A stretch of DNA of 64,000 nucleotides from Lonicera japonica (GCA_021464415.1 CM038469.1:3140501-3204500); one strand, 5' to 3'; positions 1-12,105 are shown, counted from the first letter of the stretch. Notes: generated by a model from the letters alone, not told the origin. A program made the numbers and translations.

Positions 1-698
1 GTTTGCACGAGACCAGATATTGCTCATGCAATGTGAGCTGTGAGCAGGTTCATGATAAATCCTGGCAAGATGCATTGGGATGCTGTTAAGTGGATATTGC
101 GATATCTACGAGGTACAACCAACAAATGCTTATGTTTCAGCAGAGGCGAGCTGAGATTTCAAGGATTTGTAGATTCAGATTTTGCTGCTGAAATAGATCA
201 CAGAAGAAGCACTACTGGTTATGTCTTTACAGTAGGTGTTACTACAGTCAGCTGGGTCTCACAACTACAGAAGATAGTTGCCTTATCCACTACAGAAGTA
301 GAGTACGTAGCCATGACCGAGGCAAGCAAAGAAATGATTTGGTTAAAGGGTTTGTTAGCAAAATTGGGTTTCAGACAGAACGAAGAATGCCTTGCACTAT
401 GATAGTCAAAGTGCTATACATCTAGCAAAGAATTCAACATTTCATTCGAGGACTAAGCACATAGGACTTCGGTATCACTTCGTCAGATCACTCCTAGATG
501 ATGGGGTATTGACACTTCAAAAGATTCAAGGTAGTAAAAATCCAGCCAACATGTAACCAAGGCAGTGACTAAAGATAAATTGGAGTTATGCACAGCTTCA
601 GTAAGTCTTCAAGACTAAAGACAAAGACGAGCGCACCGTTACACACTAATCATTGACAGAGTTGGTTTTACCTATTATTTTTCTTCCAAGTGGGAGAT
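1..698 (+). pseudogene. Copia retrotransposon pol, RNase H end (decayed)
   Basis: C-terminal part of a Ty1/Copia polyprotein, cut off by the left window edge. Reading from base 1 gives the conserved stretch before the RNase H domain (CTRPDIAHAM, then a stop, then AVSRFM and YLRGTT). RNase H follows, with the VDSDFA motif near 171-188 and the STTEVEYVAM motif near 289-315. The frame breaks near 390; the protein continues in another frame with YDSQSAIHLAKN and RTKHIGLRYHF, then meets a stop at about 553. At least one frameshift and two stops make it non-coding. The family is certain from motif order; the exact lineage is not. It runs into the LTR that starts at 699. Confidence 0.88.
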
Positions 699-1262
699 TG
701 TTAGAAATAATGGAAAAAGAATTCAAGGGTCAAAAGTAAGGAACATAATGATGAATCTTTTTTTGAAAGTTGAAAACAAATATTGATAGCCCCTTATTTG
801 ATCAAATGATCAATTTAGGCGATTGTTCAAAGGTGGTGGCTTTTTTCTTTATTAATACTTTAGGCAGATAAGCTCTTATATATATACATGCACGAGGGCA
901 CTTGATAGATGCAATTGAGTCTGGTGCATAAATATTATATAGTGTATGAGAGGATTTTGCAGAAAGCAAAATTATAGAGAAAGCAAGAGAGCCAAAAATA
1001 AGAGAGAAAAATAGAAGTAATTTTTCTAGTTGAGAAAAATTGCAGTGTCTATTTTTAGTATTGAGAGATACACAGTGTGCGTGTATAGGTTTACTGACCA
1101 GTCTTGTAAACCACTCCTTTTTTTGATATAGTGAATTTGGTGCGCTCCGTGGACTAGTGGCAATTTGCCGATACCACGTAATTCCTTGTGTTGTGAGATT
1201 GGTGTGTTGTTGTGCCAAATAATTTTTATTGTGCAATTTTCTTTTGTCATTTATATCCCAAG
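699..1262 (+). repeat. 3' LTR of the Copia element
   Basis: The LTR starts with TGTTAG directly after a purine-rich tract (AAGTGGGAGA, 688-697), as expected at a plus-strand primer site. It contains an AT-rich TATA-like region near 876-890. Near 1149-1190 it has the motif seen in many plant Copia LTRs, a GTGGAC segment followed by CAATTTGCCG and CCACGTAA. The end, in the stretch reading ATATCCCA near 1252-1262, is estimated by analogy because there is no second LTR or target duplication in the window to fix it. Confidence 0.65.
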
Positions 1263-1851
1263 ATCCTACTTGAAAACTAGTAGTGTTTAATTTGTTCCCA
1301 ATAGAGGGGGTGGTTCAGGGACAATATTGAACCTTGCAATCCTTATACATCATTTGGGCTAAAGCCTCATCTATATAAATGCCCATTCCTCTCCTTCCCG
1401 CTCTCTCTATATATATATATAAAGTATACCCTTCCTCTTTAGGGAGGTTAGTCCTTTATTTAATGAAAATTATTTATAAGGAATATATTTTAATAAAATA
1501 TGATGGAAATAATTTTTATAGTGACTATCTACAAAATTTATTCAAAAGATTCAAATTTAGAAGTGGGTGTAACAAGATATTAAAATAGATGTTTTTTCGG
1601 CTTTCGAAGTTTTTTATTCAAAGCTCACTTGCTCCTAAATTGAATTTCTTCATGGAATTTAGTGAAATTGATCCACTCGTTATGATGATTATCTCTGTCA
1701 AATTTTATCTATTAAATCCTCAAAATCAATGATACTCTTTATTTCTCTTTTATACAATTTTTTTTAGAATCTTTATTCAAAAAAGTTAGAAACAAATAGC
1801 AACTTTAAATGCATAAAAAAGGTGAGACTTAAGAGTTGTATCATTTTGCAG
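1263..1851. other. Non-coding; likely intron or flank of WAT1 relic 1
   Basis: No coding signal. A stretch at about 1420-1640 matches 21230-21400 with divergence; both contain CCTTCCTCTTTA/CATTCCTCTTTA followed by GGTTAGTCCTTTA/GGTTGGTCCTTTA. It is therefore part of the duplicated block that carries the two WAT1 relics. The last bases (about 1841-1851) form a good splice acceptor before the first recognised exon. Confidence 0.55.
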
Positions 1852-2596
1852 GCGAAAACTCTTGAAGGAATACCCAGCAGAATTGCTAGTGGTCTTTTAC
1901 TATAACCTGAGTTGTACCATCATATCTACACCTCTATGTTTACTTGCAAAACCAAGCTCAAGTGCTTGGAAAATTAAACCAAATAGTAGACTGGTTGCCA
2001 TTTTATACGGGGTACGTACGTAATACTCTCTAGTTCTATCTTTTCTGCAAAATATTGTACTCTATATATTGGATCGATAATATTTTCCAATTCATTAATC
2101 TTAAAAACATTGCGTATTTAATTTTGAGTACCATCACCATGCACGATGTGCCATTTCACTCCGTGATAGTGCTAGTCGTCACTATATTTTGATCGATACA
2201 AAGTATAATCGGCATGCTATGTGGTACACCTTAGGGTCAATACGGATATAAGATATTTATTCTAACCCATTCAGCTCGGTTAAAAAGCTCATTGGTTAAC
2301 CCAATTTGCCATCTGACAAACTACTTAACTTTAATGGATCAAGTGGGGCAATCTTTTTAAATTGGGGCGCGTAAAATTTCTAAAAATCTAACACATTTAG
2401 GGATGGATTTATGTTTACATAAATTTAACCCATTTGATCTAACAAAACTCTGTACTTAACTATCATATGTAAGAAGTACTTCAACCTAAAACCAATCAAG
2501 GGACCTAGTTACTTAACCCGCTTTTTCAGAAAGTAGGGAAAGACAATTGTCCACCTGTGATGACAGTAATAAGGGTATAGGGACATACATATTTGA

Positions 2597-2625
2597 TTCT
2601 AGTTCTAGTTCTAGTTCTAGTTCTA
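2597..2625. repeat. TTCTAG hexamer microsatellite
   Basis: About five uninterrupted units of a six-base repeat (TCTAGT/TTCTAG register), lying between exons A and B of the WAT1 relic. Confidence 0.85.
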
Positions 2626-3045
2626 GCCATATAAAAGTTTAGCCGAAGTGCTAGCGGGTCGGGAAAGCTAGGCTTGCCTATTTAAGCGAAATGGAGAAGA
2701 GTTGCTTCTTATATAGTCATTGTCCAACCTTAATTTGTAAGTGACTTTCTGGAATAAATTCATCTACCGAGGCATGCGATCTCCAACTCCGGATGAGTTT
2801 TGAGGCCTCCGGGGCCTTTTTTGAAGACTTTTTGTTGCACCCCTACCTCTAAAGGCGAGCGTAGCGACTTTGTAAGGTACACAGATATAATAAATATATT
2901 TTATAATTGATATTTGTTTTCATATATATATATATAAATAGGGAATTATAGGATCGCTGGATACTACTGTTCACACGTGGGCCTTACACGTGAAGGGGCC
3001 TGTGTATGTAACATTGTTTAAGCCATTGTCTATTGCCATTGCTGC

Positions 3046-3573
3046 CAGTGGCGTAGCCAGAAATTTTCAGCTGGGGGTGCGCAAATAATTTTTTTATACA
3101 TATACGAACAAACACAAACTCTAAATTTCTTGTCAACATAAGAATAACCCTAAATTGAAACCTTTTCCGTTTCGTGTGCGTGACCCACAGTGCTTTGGAC
3201 AGCTGGACGGGGTCACCAGTCAAGGAAAGTCGGAGAGGAGATCAGTGGCTCAGTGCAATGAAGATGTGGAGTGAAACGGAAAAGGTTTGATACTTTGAGT
3301 ACTTGCAAAAATAAGAGAACAAGGGAGAAGAGAATGGAAAAAGAAAGGGGGGAGAGACTCGGATCTCCCTCTTCACTTAAGTGTATTTCAATTATCCAAA
3401 TAGTCCTCCACTTTTATTTTTTCAAATTATATACTCTCTAACTATAAATTTATACATATAAATCCTTATATTATTTAAAAAAATAAAAAATTATTTTACT
3501 TTTTTTAAAAAAAATTATCGAAATCGTCGGGACTGCACCCGCACCCCCTCGCCACAGTGTGGCTACGCCACTG
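3046..3573. mobile_element. hAT-type MITE inside a WAT1 exon
   Basis: Non-autonomous element of 528 bp. Its ends are inverted: CAGTGGCGTAGCCA on the left and TGGCTACGCCACTG on the right. It is flanked by an 8-bp near-perfect target duplication, ATTGCTGC (3038-3045) and ATTGCTAC (3574-3581), the length typical of hAT transposons. It carries no transposase. The insertion point is within exon B of WAT1 relic 1. The right end lies in a 67-bp tandem duplication, so a second copy of the right terminus sits at about 3627-3640. The element at 55159-55695 has similar ends and length. Confidence 0.88.
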
Positions 3574-3657
3574 ATTGCTACCTACATACATCGTCGGGAC
3601 TGCACCCGCACCCCCTCGCCACAGTGTGGCTACGCCACTGATTGCTACCTACATACA
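3524..3657. repeat. 67-bp perfect tandem duplication
   Basis: Units 3524-3590 and 3591-3657 appear identical. Each holds the last 50 bp of the hAT MITE, including its right terminal repeat, plus 17 bp of flanking WAT1-relic DNA. The duplication therefore happened after the MITE inserted, and recently enough that I see no differences. Confidence 0.93.
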
Positions 3658-3661
3658 TTTA

Positions 3662-3757
3662 TTTACACAAAGTTAATTGTTACATTTGTTGCATTTACAC
3701 AAAGTTAATTGTTACATTTGTTGCATTTACTCAACGTTAATTATTACATTTGTTGCA
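3662..3757. repeat. 32-bp tandem repeat, three units
   Basis: Units begin at 3662, 3694 and 3726. The first two are identical; the third carries a few substitutions. The core is AAAGTTAATTGTTACATTTG. Confidence 0.9.
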
Positions 3758-4079
3758 ACAATAGAGTCATCTTTGAATTTCACCCATTTCAAAAGAAAAA
3801 AAGACAGTAATTTCAACGTAATCAACATTAAAAAAATAATATTTAGTTGAATTTGGTCCGTTAATTAACCATATGGAAAGAAAACATGAATTGGAATATT
3901 TGAAAAAAAGAAGAAGAGGAAGGTGACGTACTTCTTTTTTTTTGTTGTTAATACTTTTTCTGGAAATAAGGTAAAAGGATTTGCGTGATAATGTTTTTCG
4001 CAAAAAAACCAATGGAATAATATTTTTTAGAAATAAGGGCCTTTATATCATTATCATTCTAAGATAAGGGTTTTTTTTA

Positions 4080-4520
4080 TCAATTGTGTTTTAAAATAAG
4101 GGTTTTGACCGAGTGCAAACTTTACTTTGCACTAAATTGTGTTGAGTGCAAACTTAACTTTGCAATCAAAAAAATTTAGTACAAATTTGTTTTGCATGAT
4201 GTGTTTATATTTTTTAACAAGTATATTCTTATGTTTCATTCATAAAACTTTAAAACAACGTCAAATAAACAAAAATACATAGCAATGTTTTATAAAATAA
4301 AGAGTGCAAACTTAACTTTGCATAATTTCAAAAAAATTATTACGTTCATTTTAATAATAAATAGGTTTTGAATATATAATTTGTTAAAATTATTCTAAAG
4401 CACCGTCAATTAAATACTTATTTATAATAATGTGTTAAAAAACATGTAGTGCAAATTTGATTTTACATGATTCCATAAAAAATACAATTTAAAAATTTAC
4501 TGCAAAGTTAACTTCACAAT
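4080..4520. repeat. Interspersed GTGCAAACTTAACTTTGCA motif cluster
   Basis: The motif GTGCAAACTTAACTTTGCA and close variants recur near 4114, 4144, 4303, 4449 and, inverted, 4501. The motif is partly self-complementary (TGCAAA against TTTGCA). It lies in what should be the last intron of WAT1 relic 1 and has no counterpart in copy 2 (27300-27510), so it may mark an inserted element. I could not find its ends. Confidence 0.5.
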
Positions 4521-4809
4521 TCTTTTGGAATTTAGTCAAATATATGCTCTTAATTTTAAAAAAATATTATTCACCGGTTCTTTTGCAGAAAACTTTTTTA
4601 TACAAACCCTATTTTTCAATATCCAAATATTTTTTTTAATCCTCGTAAGTTTTTGCAGTATTGTTGGAGCAGTAATAATATCATTTGGGTTCTACGTTGT
4701 AATGTAGGGGAAAATGCAAGAAGAAGTGGACGAAGTTCACAACGTGGAAGTTTGTAACAAAGAATCATCATCCAAGGAACATTTACCTTTGCTAAAAAGG
4801 TTACATTAA

Positions 4810-6175
4810 ATTAAGGAAAGACCAAAGTCCTTCTCCCAAGTTCCAGTTTTATGTTTAATTAAATATTTATAATTTATATTGGGATTGATGGAGACACGAT
4901 TAATTTATTTTTAATTTTTGTTATGGAGTTGTGTATTAATATAAAATTTAACAAATTAATTAAGATGCTCCCAAGGCAAGAGATATTGAAAACGGAAGGG
5001 TTTGAATTAAATTGTTAATTTGAGTATTTATGCATGTTGAATTTGTTTATATCTATATTGATGCGTTTACATATGCATGGCAATGCTGTTGGAGTACTGA
5101 ATAAAACTTGCGTGCAATTATAGGCCATTGAGGAATCTTTGATTATATATTTTTTTTTCAAGAAAAGATAGAATATATTTATCATTAATTTAATTAATTC
5201 TTCTCTGAAAGATAATTAATATCTCAATTTTTTTAAAAATATTCAATTATTTTATAGTGCAATGGTAACACTGCTTGGTAATATGGGTCAAGATGAAAAG
5301 AAGTCAAGATTTGGAACCCGTCATTATAATTCAAAACAAGGAATAATAAATAATAAATAATAAATTAAATTTTGTTATTAATTAAAATTAATTGGCATGG
5401 GTTGGAACTATACAATATAACTATTTTTCCCCTTTTTCATGTAATTCAATACTTCATGTAGTACAAACTTTTGGAAGAGACGATTCTTAATATGTAATCA
5501 ATTTATTAGACTTCTAGTTGTTTACAAAATCGCATGATTAGGTTTGAGCCGCGCCCTTTATATTTGTATTTGTTTTCCTCTGTGCATTTGCATTAGTATT
5601 GCACGTGTATTTGGGTGCATTTTGGTTTGTCTCTCCATATACATACGACTATGCGAGAGTGACACATGAAGTAGAGTGTTAGAAAGCATGTTTAATTTCT
5701 ATTTTTGCTAGCTTAAAATCTTTTGCAAGCAATACAAAAATTTCCATACTGAACAATTCTATTCAAATAATTTTTACCATATGAACTAATCAAACGCATA
5801 AGAATGGCAGTTTCTCCATCCTTGCATCAAAATCCAATGCTGAAAAAGGCAAGAAGATAAATGGTGCTTATAGCTTTCTCTGTTCTATTGGCTACCTAGT
5901 TGAAAAGCTATTTCGCTCCAAAATGGGAAAAAGAAGGGAAAACTTATCTTTACCCATTTCCTTTTAATTTAAGGAGATAAAGTTATTTAGTGGATTCCCA
6001 TGACAACACGTTACTTGGGATCTCCGCTAGCCATAACGGGGTCTACATTGAACAATAATTTTTCTTGTGGGTTTAAGCTTGAGATTAAGCTTGTGTGAGG
6101 GTTTTAACATTGCACGTGAGAAGTCATTGGCTCATTGTTGATTTTAATTTTAATTTAGTTTGATTGGACAACTAT
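4810..6175. other. AT-rich intergenic DNA
   Basis: No gene, terminal repeat or RNA signal recognised on either strand. There are short AT-rich tracts and low-complexity stretches only. Confidence 0.6.
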
Positions 6176-6325
6176 CGAGAGTAAAAGAGATTTGTATTTA
6201 TGATTCATATTAATTTGTAAAGGGGATTCTATTTGTAAGGGTTATGTTTATGATAAGAAGATTGAGAAAAATAAGAAAACCTTATACAATAAGAAAATAT
6301 TATATACAATTAATATATTATAACA
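6176..6325 (-). repeat. 3' LTR of the minus-strand Copia element
   Basis: About 150 bp. On the plus strand it runs from CGAGAGTAAAAG (TG mutated to CG) to ATATTATAACA. It matches 12119-12257 with clear divergence and small indels, so the element is old. Confidence 0.85.
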
Positions 6326-6399
6326 CTCTCCCTTAAGTTGGTTCATATATATCAAACATGCATAACTTGCTGATCAACCTGAAAAATATTATGTTGGAT

Positions 6400-8041
6400 A
6401 CAACCTTAGTGATTATATTGGCCAGTTGATCTTCCGAGCAGATATGAGGCGCTGCAACTATATTTTCTTCCAATCTGTCTTTAATAAATAATCAACCCAC
6501 TTCCGTATGCTTTGTTTAATCATGTTAAATTGGATTCTGAGTAATATCACATCCCTGCCTCGTTATCAGGGTATAACATCATAAGTTCTCTTGCCTAGAT
6601 TAGTCAATAGCAATTTTAGAACATAATAATTCTTGGACTCCTACTGCCATTCCCCGATATTTTGCTTCAGCACTCGAACAAGAAACTACATTATGTTTCT
6701 TACTCCACCAAGTGATGAGATTCCCACCAATAAACGTAAAATATCTTGAATATAGATTGTATATCGCTTATATTTCTAGCTTAATTTGCATTAGTATATA
6801 TATATATATATCCTTCAACTTTAAAAAAATCATTGTTCGTTATAAATAAAATCTCTTTTCTTGCAGTTGCCTTTAAATAACTAATGAACTTCATAACGGC
6901 CCTCATATGCTTCTCTCTATGGATTATGCATGAACTGACTTACTATACGCAATGTATAAGAAATATCGGGTCTGATATGTGATAAGTACATCAATCTTCC
7001 CACCAATCTCTGATAACGCCCTTTATTGATCGGTTTCAATTTTCAACTTTAAATATTCTTCCATGGGTGTATCTGATGCCTTAGCAAGCATACATTCCAG
7101 TCTCACTTAGTAAATCTAATGCATACTTTCTCTGAGATAGGAAGATGCCCTTTGAAGATTTGGACACCTCAATTCCCATGAAATACTTTAATTCGCCAAG
7201 ATCTTTCATCTCGAACTTTTAAAATATATAAATTTCCAGTGCTTCCCATTCACGTGGGTCATTCTTGGTGACGACCATGTCATCAACATAAACAATGAGT
7301 GATGTAATCTTCTTATGATACTTCGTTAAGAATAATGTATAATCATAATTACTCTGTTTATAAGCAAATCTTCTCATTAATCTAGCGAATCTCTTAAACC
7401 AAGCTCTTTGAGACTGCCATACAAAGACTTTTTCAACTTGCATACTATGGTTCTATGCTCCACGTGAACATCATACCCTGGTGGGAGCTCCATGTATACC
7501 TTATTTTCCAATTTTGTATGTAAGAATGCATTTTTTACATTAAACTGTTGTAATAGCCAATCCATATTTGCTACCAAAGAAACAAGACTCGCACAATGTT
7601 AATTTTTGTCAATAGTGCAAATGTCTCCAAATAATTGATCCTATGTGTCTGTGTGTAGGATTTCGCTACTAGTATTGTTTAAATATTTCAATAGTTTTAT
7701 CTGCCTTCTGTTTCACAGTATACACCCAGTTGCAACCTACATGTTTTTCCCTATTGACAATTTAATTATATCCCATGTTCCTCTTTTTTTTAAGGATTTT
7801 ATTTCCTTTTCCATTGCTGCTTTCCATTTCGGATCATCCAAGGCTTCATGCACATTATTATGAATAAATATAGAAGATAAATGATTCACAAATGACTTAT
7901 TCAATTCAGACAATTTATCATAAGGAACATAGTTGCTCATGGGATAGTTGGCCTTACTAGTGATATTAGGTTTATATGTTGGTTTAGGTACACTTCTATT
8001 GGTTTGGTTAGAGAGTCATTTTCTAGGAGGATCAGGAAAAG
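6400..8041 (-). pseudogene. Copia reverse transcriptase and RNase H remains
   Basis: Minus strand. RT begins near 7940 with HEALDDPKWKAAMEKEI and continues near 7570 with QQFNVKNAFLHTKLE, VYMELPPGYDV and CKLKKSLYGS. The catalytic block LIVYVDDMVVT is at about 7265-7300. RNase H is recognisable at about 6635-6700 as VVSCSSAEAKYRGMAVG. The segments lie in different frames with stops between them. The YVDD motif survives, but the protein cannot be made. Confidence 0.85.
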
Positions 8042-8046
8042 ATACC

Positions 8047-9560
8047 TGATGTATCAAGAAATTGGTACATTGTAGTCCACTAATATATACCTTGGAGAGC
8101 ATATGTTATTACATTTGTTGTGGTTTTGGAGCTTTTCAGGTGTTTGGAGTAAAATCGAGAAGTTTTCAAATGAAGAAAAAATTAGTTGCGCTCAACGCTT
8201 GTATTCAAGAAAATTCTGGCACTAATCCGAACAGAATTTGAACAAAACTCCGGAAATGAAAGTTCTAGATATTTGAGTTAGCTATGTATGGGAAAAAACC
8301 TTACATCAATCGGAGTTCGGAGCGCAATGTTATGGCCAAAATACGATTAGTGTGCTAAAAAATTAAAGTCCTTCGAAAATGTGTTTGTCTAATGAAGATG
8401 GAATTTTTGTAAGTAATGGGCCAAGCCCACTTGCCCAGCCTACTGCCAGCTCCCAAGCCCATATCCAGCAATTTAAAGAATTAGCCCATTAGTCTAATAT
8501 ATTCATTCTCCAAGTCAAGCCCATGTGCAAACTCATATAGCACTGTAGCACCCGATATCATTTATAAAAGGAGGCCATGCGCTTCAATTAACAACAACAA
8601 CCTTTATTATTATTTTTTTTCTTTTCTTTTCTTTCTCCCCTTTCGATAAAGAAGCAGTTGTAGCTTTTAGTTTTTTCCTTCGATAATCGTGTACAACAAT
8701 TTTTTCTTTTAATTCGATAGCAACAAAACAATTTTTATTTTATAGTTTTTCTTTTCGAGCATTACGAAGTAGCACTTTGATTTAATTCGGAGTGGATTGC
8801 TTTATATAATTATCAGATTTTTCTTCTTCAATTTATTTGCGTGTATCCAAGTATTTAATTTATTCATTTATGTAGTATTTAATTATGTTTTGTATTTCAA
8901 TTACATGCATGTTAGGCTAGATTATTTTTTAGGATTGAGAATGAGTATATTTTATTGATTCCCTTGCACGTATTCATGCTAATTGACTATACTAATTTAG
9001 TGCTTTAAATGTTAAATACAATTCTTCCTATTAGATGCCTATTTTAATTGATAAAAATAAGATTGGATTCTCATTATGATTTTTTGGATTCACCTTATGA
9101 TTTGTTGAGAGCAGATATATGGTGTATTTTGACGAATATAGTGAATGTTTTGATCTTATACATACGTTTGGCTGTGGAAGGATTAATAATTATACTTTAT
9201 AAATTAATTGGGTTTAATTGATTTTATTTTCCGCATTTAATAGAATCGAGAGACCAAATTAGTGCGAGACAAAGAGTATAGTTCATTGGGCATGAATATT
9301 AGAAACATGATATCAAATATATGACTCCAACACCCTAGTGCTTTATTAATTGATTATTTTACTAGTATTTTATTAATTTATTCGTATTTTTAGTTGATAA
9401 ATTATTCCACTAAATTTTTAAGCTAGATTAGGAATTAATTAAAATTAGTGAGTGAGATGTATGTTTCATTCGTCAAGTCCATGGGGTTCGACCTCGCACT
9501 TACCTAACCTATACTAAATACCGATTCGTGCACTTGTGAGTATATAAAATATTCACAACA
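8047..9560 (+). mobile_element. 1.5-kb solo LTR nested in the Copia element
   Basis: A 1514-bp TG...CA unit running from TGATGTATCAAG to TTCACAACA, flanked by a perfect 5-bp target duplication ATACC (8042-8046 and 9561-9565). It holds no coding sequence. A TATA-like TTTATAAAAGG near 8570 points to plus-strand transcription. Length, ends and target site fit a single LTR left after recombination of a larger element, probably Gypsy type, though the family is my inference. It separates the integrase and RT parts of the minus-strand Copia, so it inserted later than that element. Confidence 0.85.
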
Positions 9561-9565
9561 ATACC

Positions 9566-11060
9566 TGGGGATCTGGAGGAGATGCCTAATATTCAAATCC
9601 AAACATGTCTGAGGGCGACAATTGGTTATTTGTATCAGGCGCTGGCATCATTTCGGTTAGCAGTGTTGACGATGGAGAGCTTGAGATTTATGGCGAATCC
9701 AGCGATGAACTTGGTGAATAGCTTAAGGATTGTGGCAAATCCAGCGGTGGACTTAGTGGATTGGGTAGCTAGGTAGTTATGAGGTTGAATGTAGAGATAC
9801 CTTGAGTTGAATTATCTTATCCTCATCACCACAACCAAAATCAAAGGCTTGAACTTCACTACGATGCTCCCCCTAAAGCTTAGTTTGACAAAAATGCATA
9901 TCTTTTTCATGAAAAACAACATCCATCGTCACATATATTTTTCGAGTGTGAGGATGATAGCACCTATAAACTTTCTGAGAGAATGAGCAATCCACAAATA
10001 CACATTTTAAAACACATAATTCTAATTTGTTTCGTTGTTCTTTAGGCAAATGAACAAATGGAATGCATCAAAATATACGTGGGGGGAAATTTGGCATTGT
10101 ATGAGCCAATACAGTTTTGTTGTAGACAACAAATGGTGTTTGAAAATCAAGAACCGTTGATGAAACACAGTTAATCAAATAAATTGTAGAGGAAAATGAT
10201 TTTCCCCAATAAGACAAGAGAGCATTGGCCCCAAGCAGCGAGGCATATACTACTTCTAACAAATGCATGTTCTCCCTTTCTGCAACACCATTTTACTTAG
10301 GCGTATATGGGCAAATTTTGTGATGAATAATTTCATAATTCTTGAAGTACTCTTGCAATTCTCTACTTATGTATTGATTGCCACTATCTCTTTGAAGCAC
10401 CTGAATTGTAGCATTGTATTGTGTATTGATTTGTTTGTGGAATCTCTGAAACAAAGAACTTATTTCACTTCTAGTGTAATTGAATCGTGCTCTTTAATAC
10501 CAAATTTAAGTAGTTCAATTTTTATTGCTTAACTTCATAATCGATTATCATCTTTGTTTGAATATCCTTAAAAACATAATGGAAAGGCCAAAAATAACAA
10601 TACATTTTAAAACATTAGCAATCTGAGCAGCAGATAATAAATTATATTGTAATGAGGGTACTATTAACACAAAGCCTAAATTCAAGCTATCTGATAGAAG
10701 GACGAACCATTTACTAATAATGGGGATCGGTTCACCATTGACCATGCAAATATTTTTTTTGGATGGGGGTAAAATGAGTAACATGTCTAGAATCGAATGT
10801 TATATGAGTATTGGCGCCATAATCAATTATCCATGTATTATTCAAAACAAATACATAATTTAAAGCCTTTTCAGGTTTATTTGTGGTTGTAAGCAGTCCC
10901 AAACCCCGTATTTCATGATCCTTGTTTGTTTTGGTTAAGTGATGGTTTAAAGAATGATCCCACTAGTCTGGAAAACTAATAAATTCAAAACACATTCTCT
11001 TTGAATGCCCAGTTTGTCTGCATATTGAACAAGGAGGATACTTTGAATTATTTCCACGAT
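9566..11060 (-). pseudogene. Copia gag-protease-integrase remains
   Basis: Minus-strand remains of the first half of the polyprotein. A CCHC zinc knuckle (CSICRQTGHSKRMC) lies at about 10990-11040. The protease region near 10550-10850 includes PSLQYNLLSAAQI. The integrase core near 10250-10450 includes SGNQYISRELQEY and NGVAERENMHLLEV; it is followed by SYWGKSFSS, YLINCVSSTVLDFQTPF (10090-10215) and a C-terminal stretch to about 9870. Several stops and frameshifts break it. DNA between 11060 and 12105 should hold the leader and start of gag, but I recognise no protein there. Confidence 0.82.
9567..9870. other. Copia hinge with internal duplication
   Basis: Between the solo LTR and the integrase C-terminal region, about 9680-9760 contains a diverged tandem duplication (GATTTATGGCGAATCCAGCG and GATTGTGGCAAATCCAGCGG). 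On the minus strand this is the variable linker between integrase and RT. Confidence 0.5.
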
Positions 11061-12105
11061 TTTGAAATTGTGAGCCACAATTTTGAAATTATGAGTCACA
11101 ATTTGGTTTCTTTGGTTTTGCTAATGTAAGATGTGATTGCATCCATTATGAGGCTTTGTAATTGAACTTGTAAAAGATAGGGAACTGATTCAAGTTGACT
11201 AAGAACCGTTCAAGATTGAGGTGAATATGCTAAAAAAATGTAATTAAATTGTTTTAGTAAATCTAGGCCAATTTTAGCAAAACGAAGGCGAAATTTAATA
11301 ACAAAATAGTCAAAAACCCTAGGAACTAGTTTAAGTTGGTCAAGAACGAGTCAAAAATTAGCTAAACTGTTCAAAGAATACTGAGTGAACTAATTTAGTA
11401 TAACCGACAGTTAATGGCACGAGTGGATGAGACGCGTGGAATGCCTGAGTTTAGTCCCAAGTGAAGCTAGTGATATTTAGCATGCTTGGAACGTGAGGGG
11501 AGAATAAGGACTTGCATTTGGCTATTGAGCATGAAAGCTAAAGCGGCGATGAAAATCAACACGCCGCGAGTGAGGCACGTTTTGGTACTATTTTGGAGTT
11601 TTTTTTATGGCTGTGGAATCAACTTAGAGATATGATTTAGATGATGAGTGTGGCAATAGTTTTGAGCTTTGTTTTAAATTAGTAATAGGGTTTGTATGTA
11701 CCACAATGAAGGATGGTTTCTGTTTGATGAGCAGTAGGTATATGGTAATGGTTGATGCATGAGAAGTGGTATGATAATAGATGTTGATGATAATGGTGGC
11801 TACAAATGTTGTTTAAATGGTGATGATGATAGTTAGAAGGTTAATAAAAAAGACTGAATATTGAATATGCCCACGGTTGATTGGTATATAATTAGTGGTA
11901 AAGGTGGTAATGATTAACAGTGGGTAGGTTTTAGGATTAGGGCTAAGATTATTTTCTTGAATGGATGGTAGTGGTGGTTTTTTATTGTAAAAGAATGGTG
12001 GCTTAGTGGTTTGATTTTGTAGATTTTGATTTGAGGGTTTTCTTCTTCGTTTTTTTTTTTTTAATCAATGGTGGCTAGGGTTTTTTATAGGTGGATTTAT
12101 GTCCA

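Larger units (their letters stand above)
1852..4809 (+). pseudogene. WAT1-related (UMAMIT/EamA) transporter relic, copy 1
   Basis: Remains of a plant drug/metabolite-type transporter of the WAT1/UMAMIT family (ten membrane spans, two EamA repeats, solute export). Three exons are visible. Exon A, 1852-2011, follows TTTTGCAG and ends at GTACGT; it encodes AKTLKEYPAELL, then LLAKPSSSAWKIKP and LVAILYG. Exon B, 2942-3045, encodes IIGSLDTTVHTWALHV and VYVTLFKPLSIAIA and is broken by a MITE. Exon C, 4659-4809, follows TTTTTGCAG and encodes IVGAVIISFGFYVVM, a stop where the family has Trp, GKMQEEVDEVH and a tail ending LLKRLH. The MGVIFLGD-type segment expected after exon B is missing, as are upstream exons. 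A nonsense codon, an insertion and missing exons make it dead. A paralogue lies at 21220-27588. Confidence 0.85.

Noticed and set aside
1379..1588. 69-codon ORF as a gene
   Set aside because: Lies in AT-rich DNA shared with the duplicated intron-like block at 21230-21400, where the frame is broken.
9582..9776. 64-codon plus-strand ORF
   Set aside because: Antisense to the Copia integrase-RT linker and created by an internal duplication.
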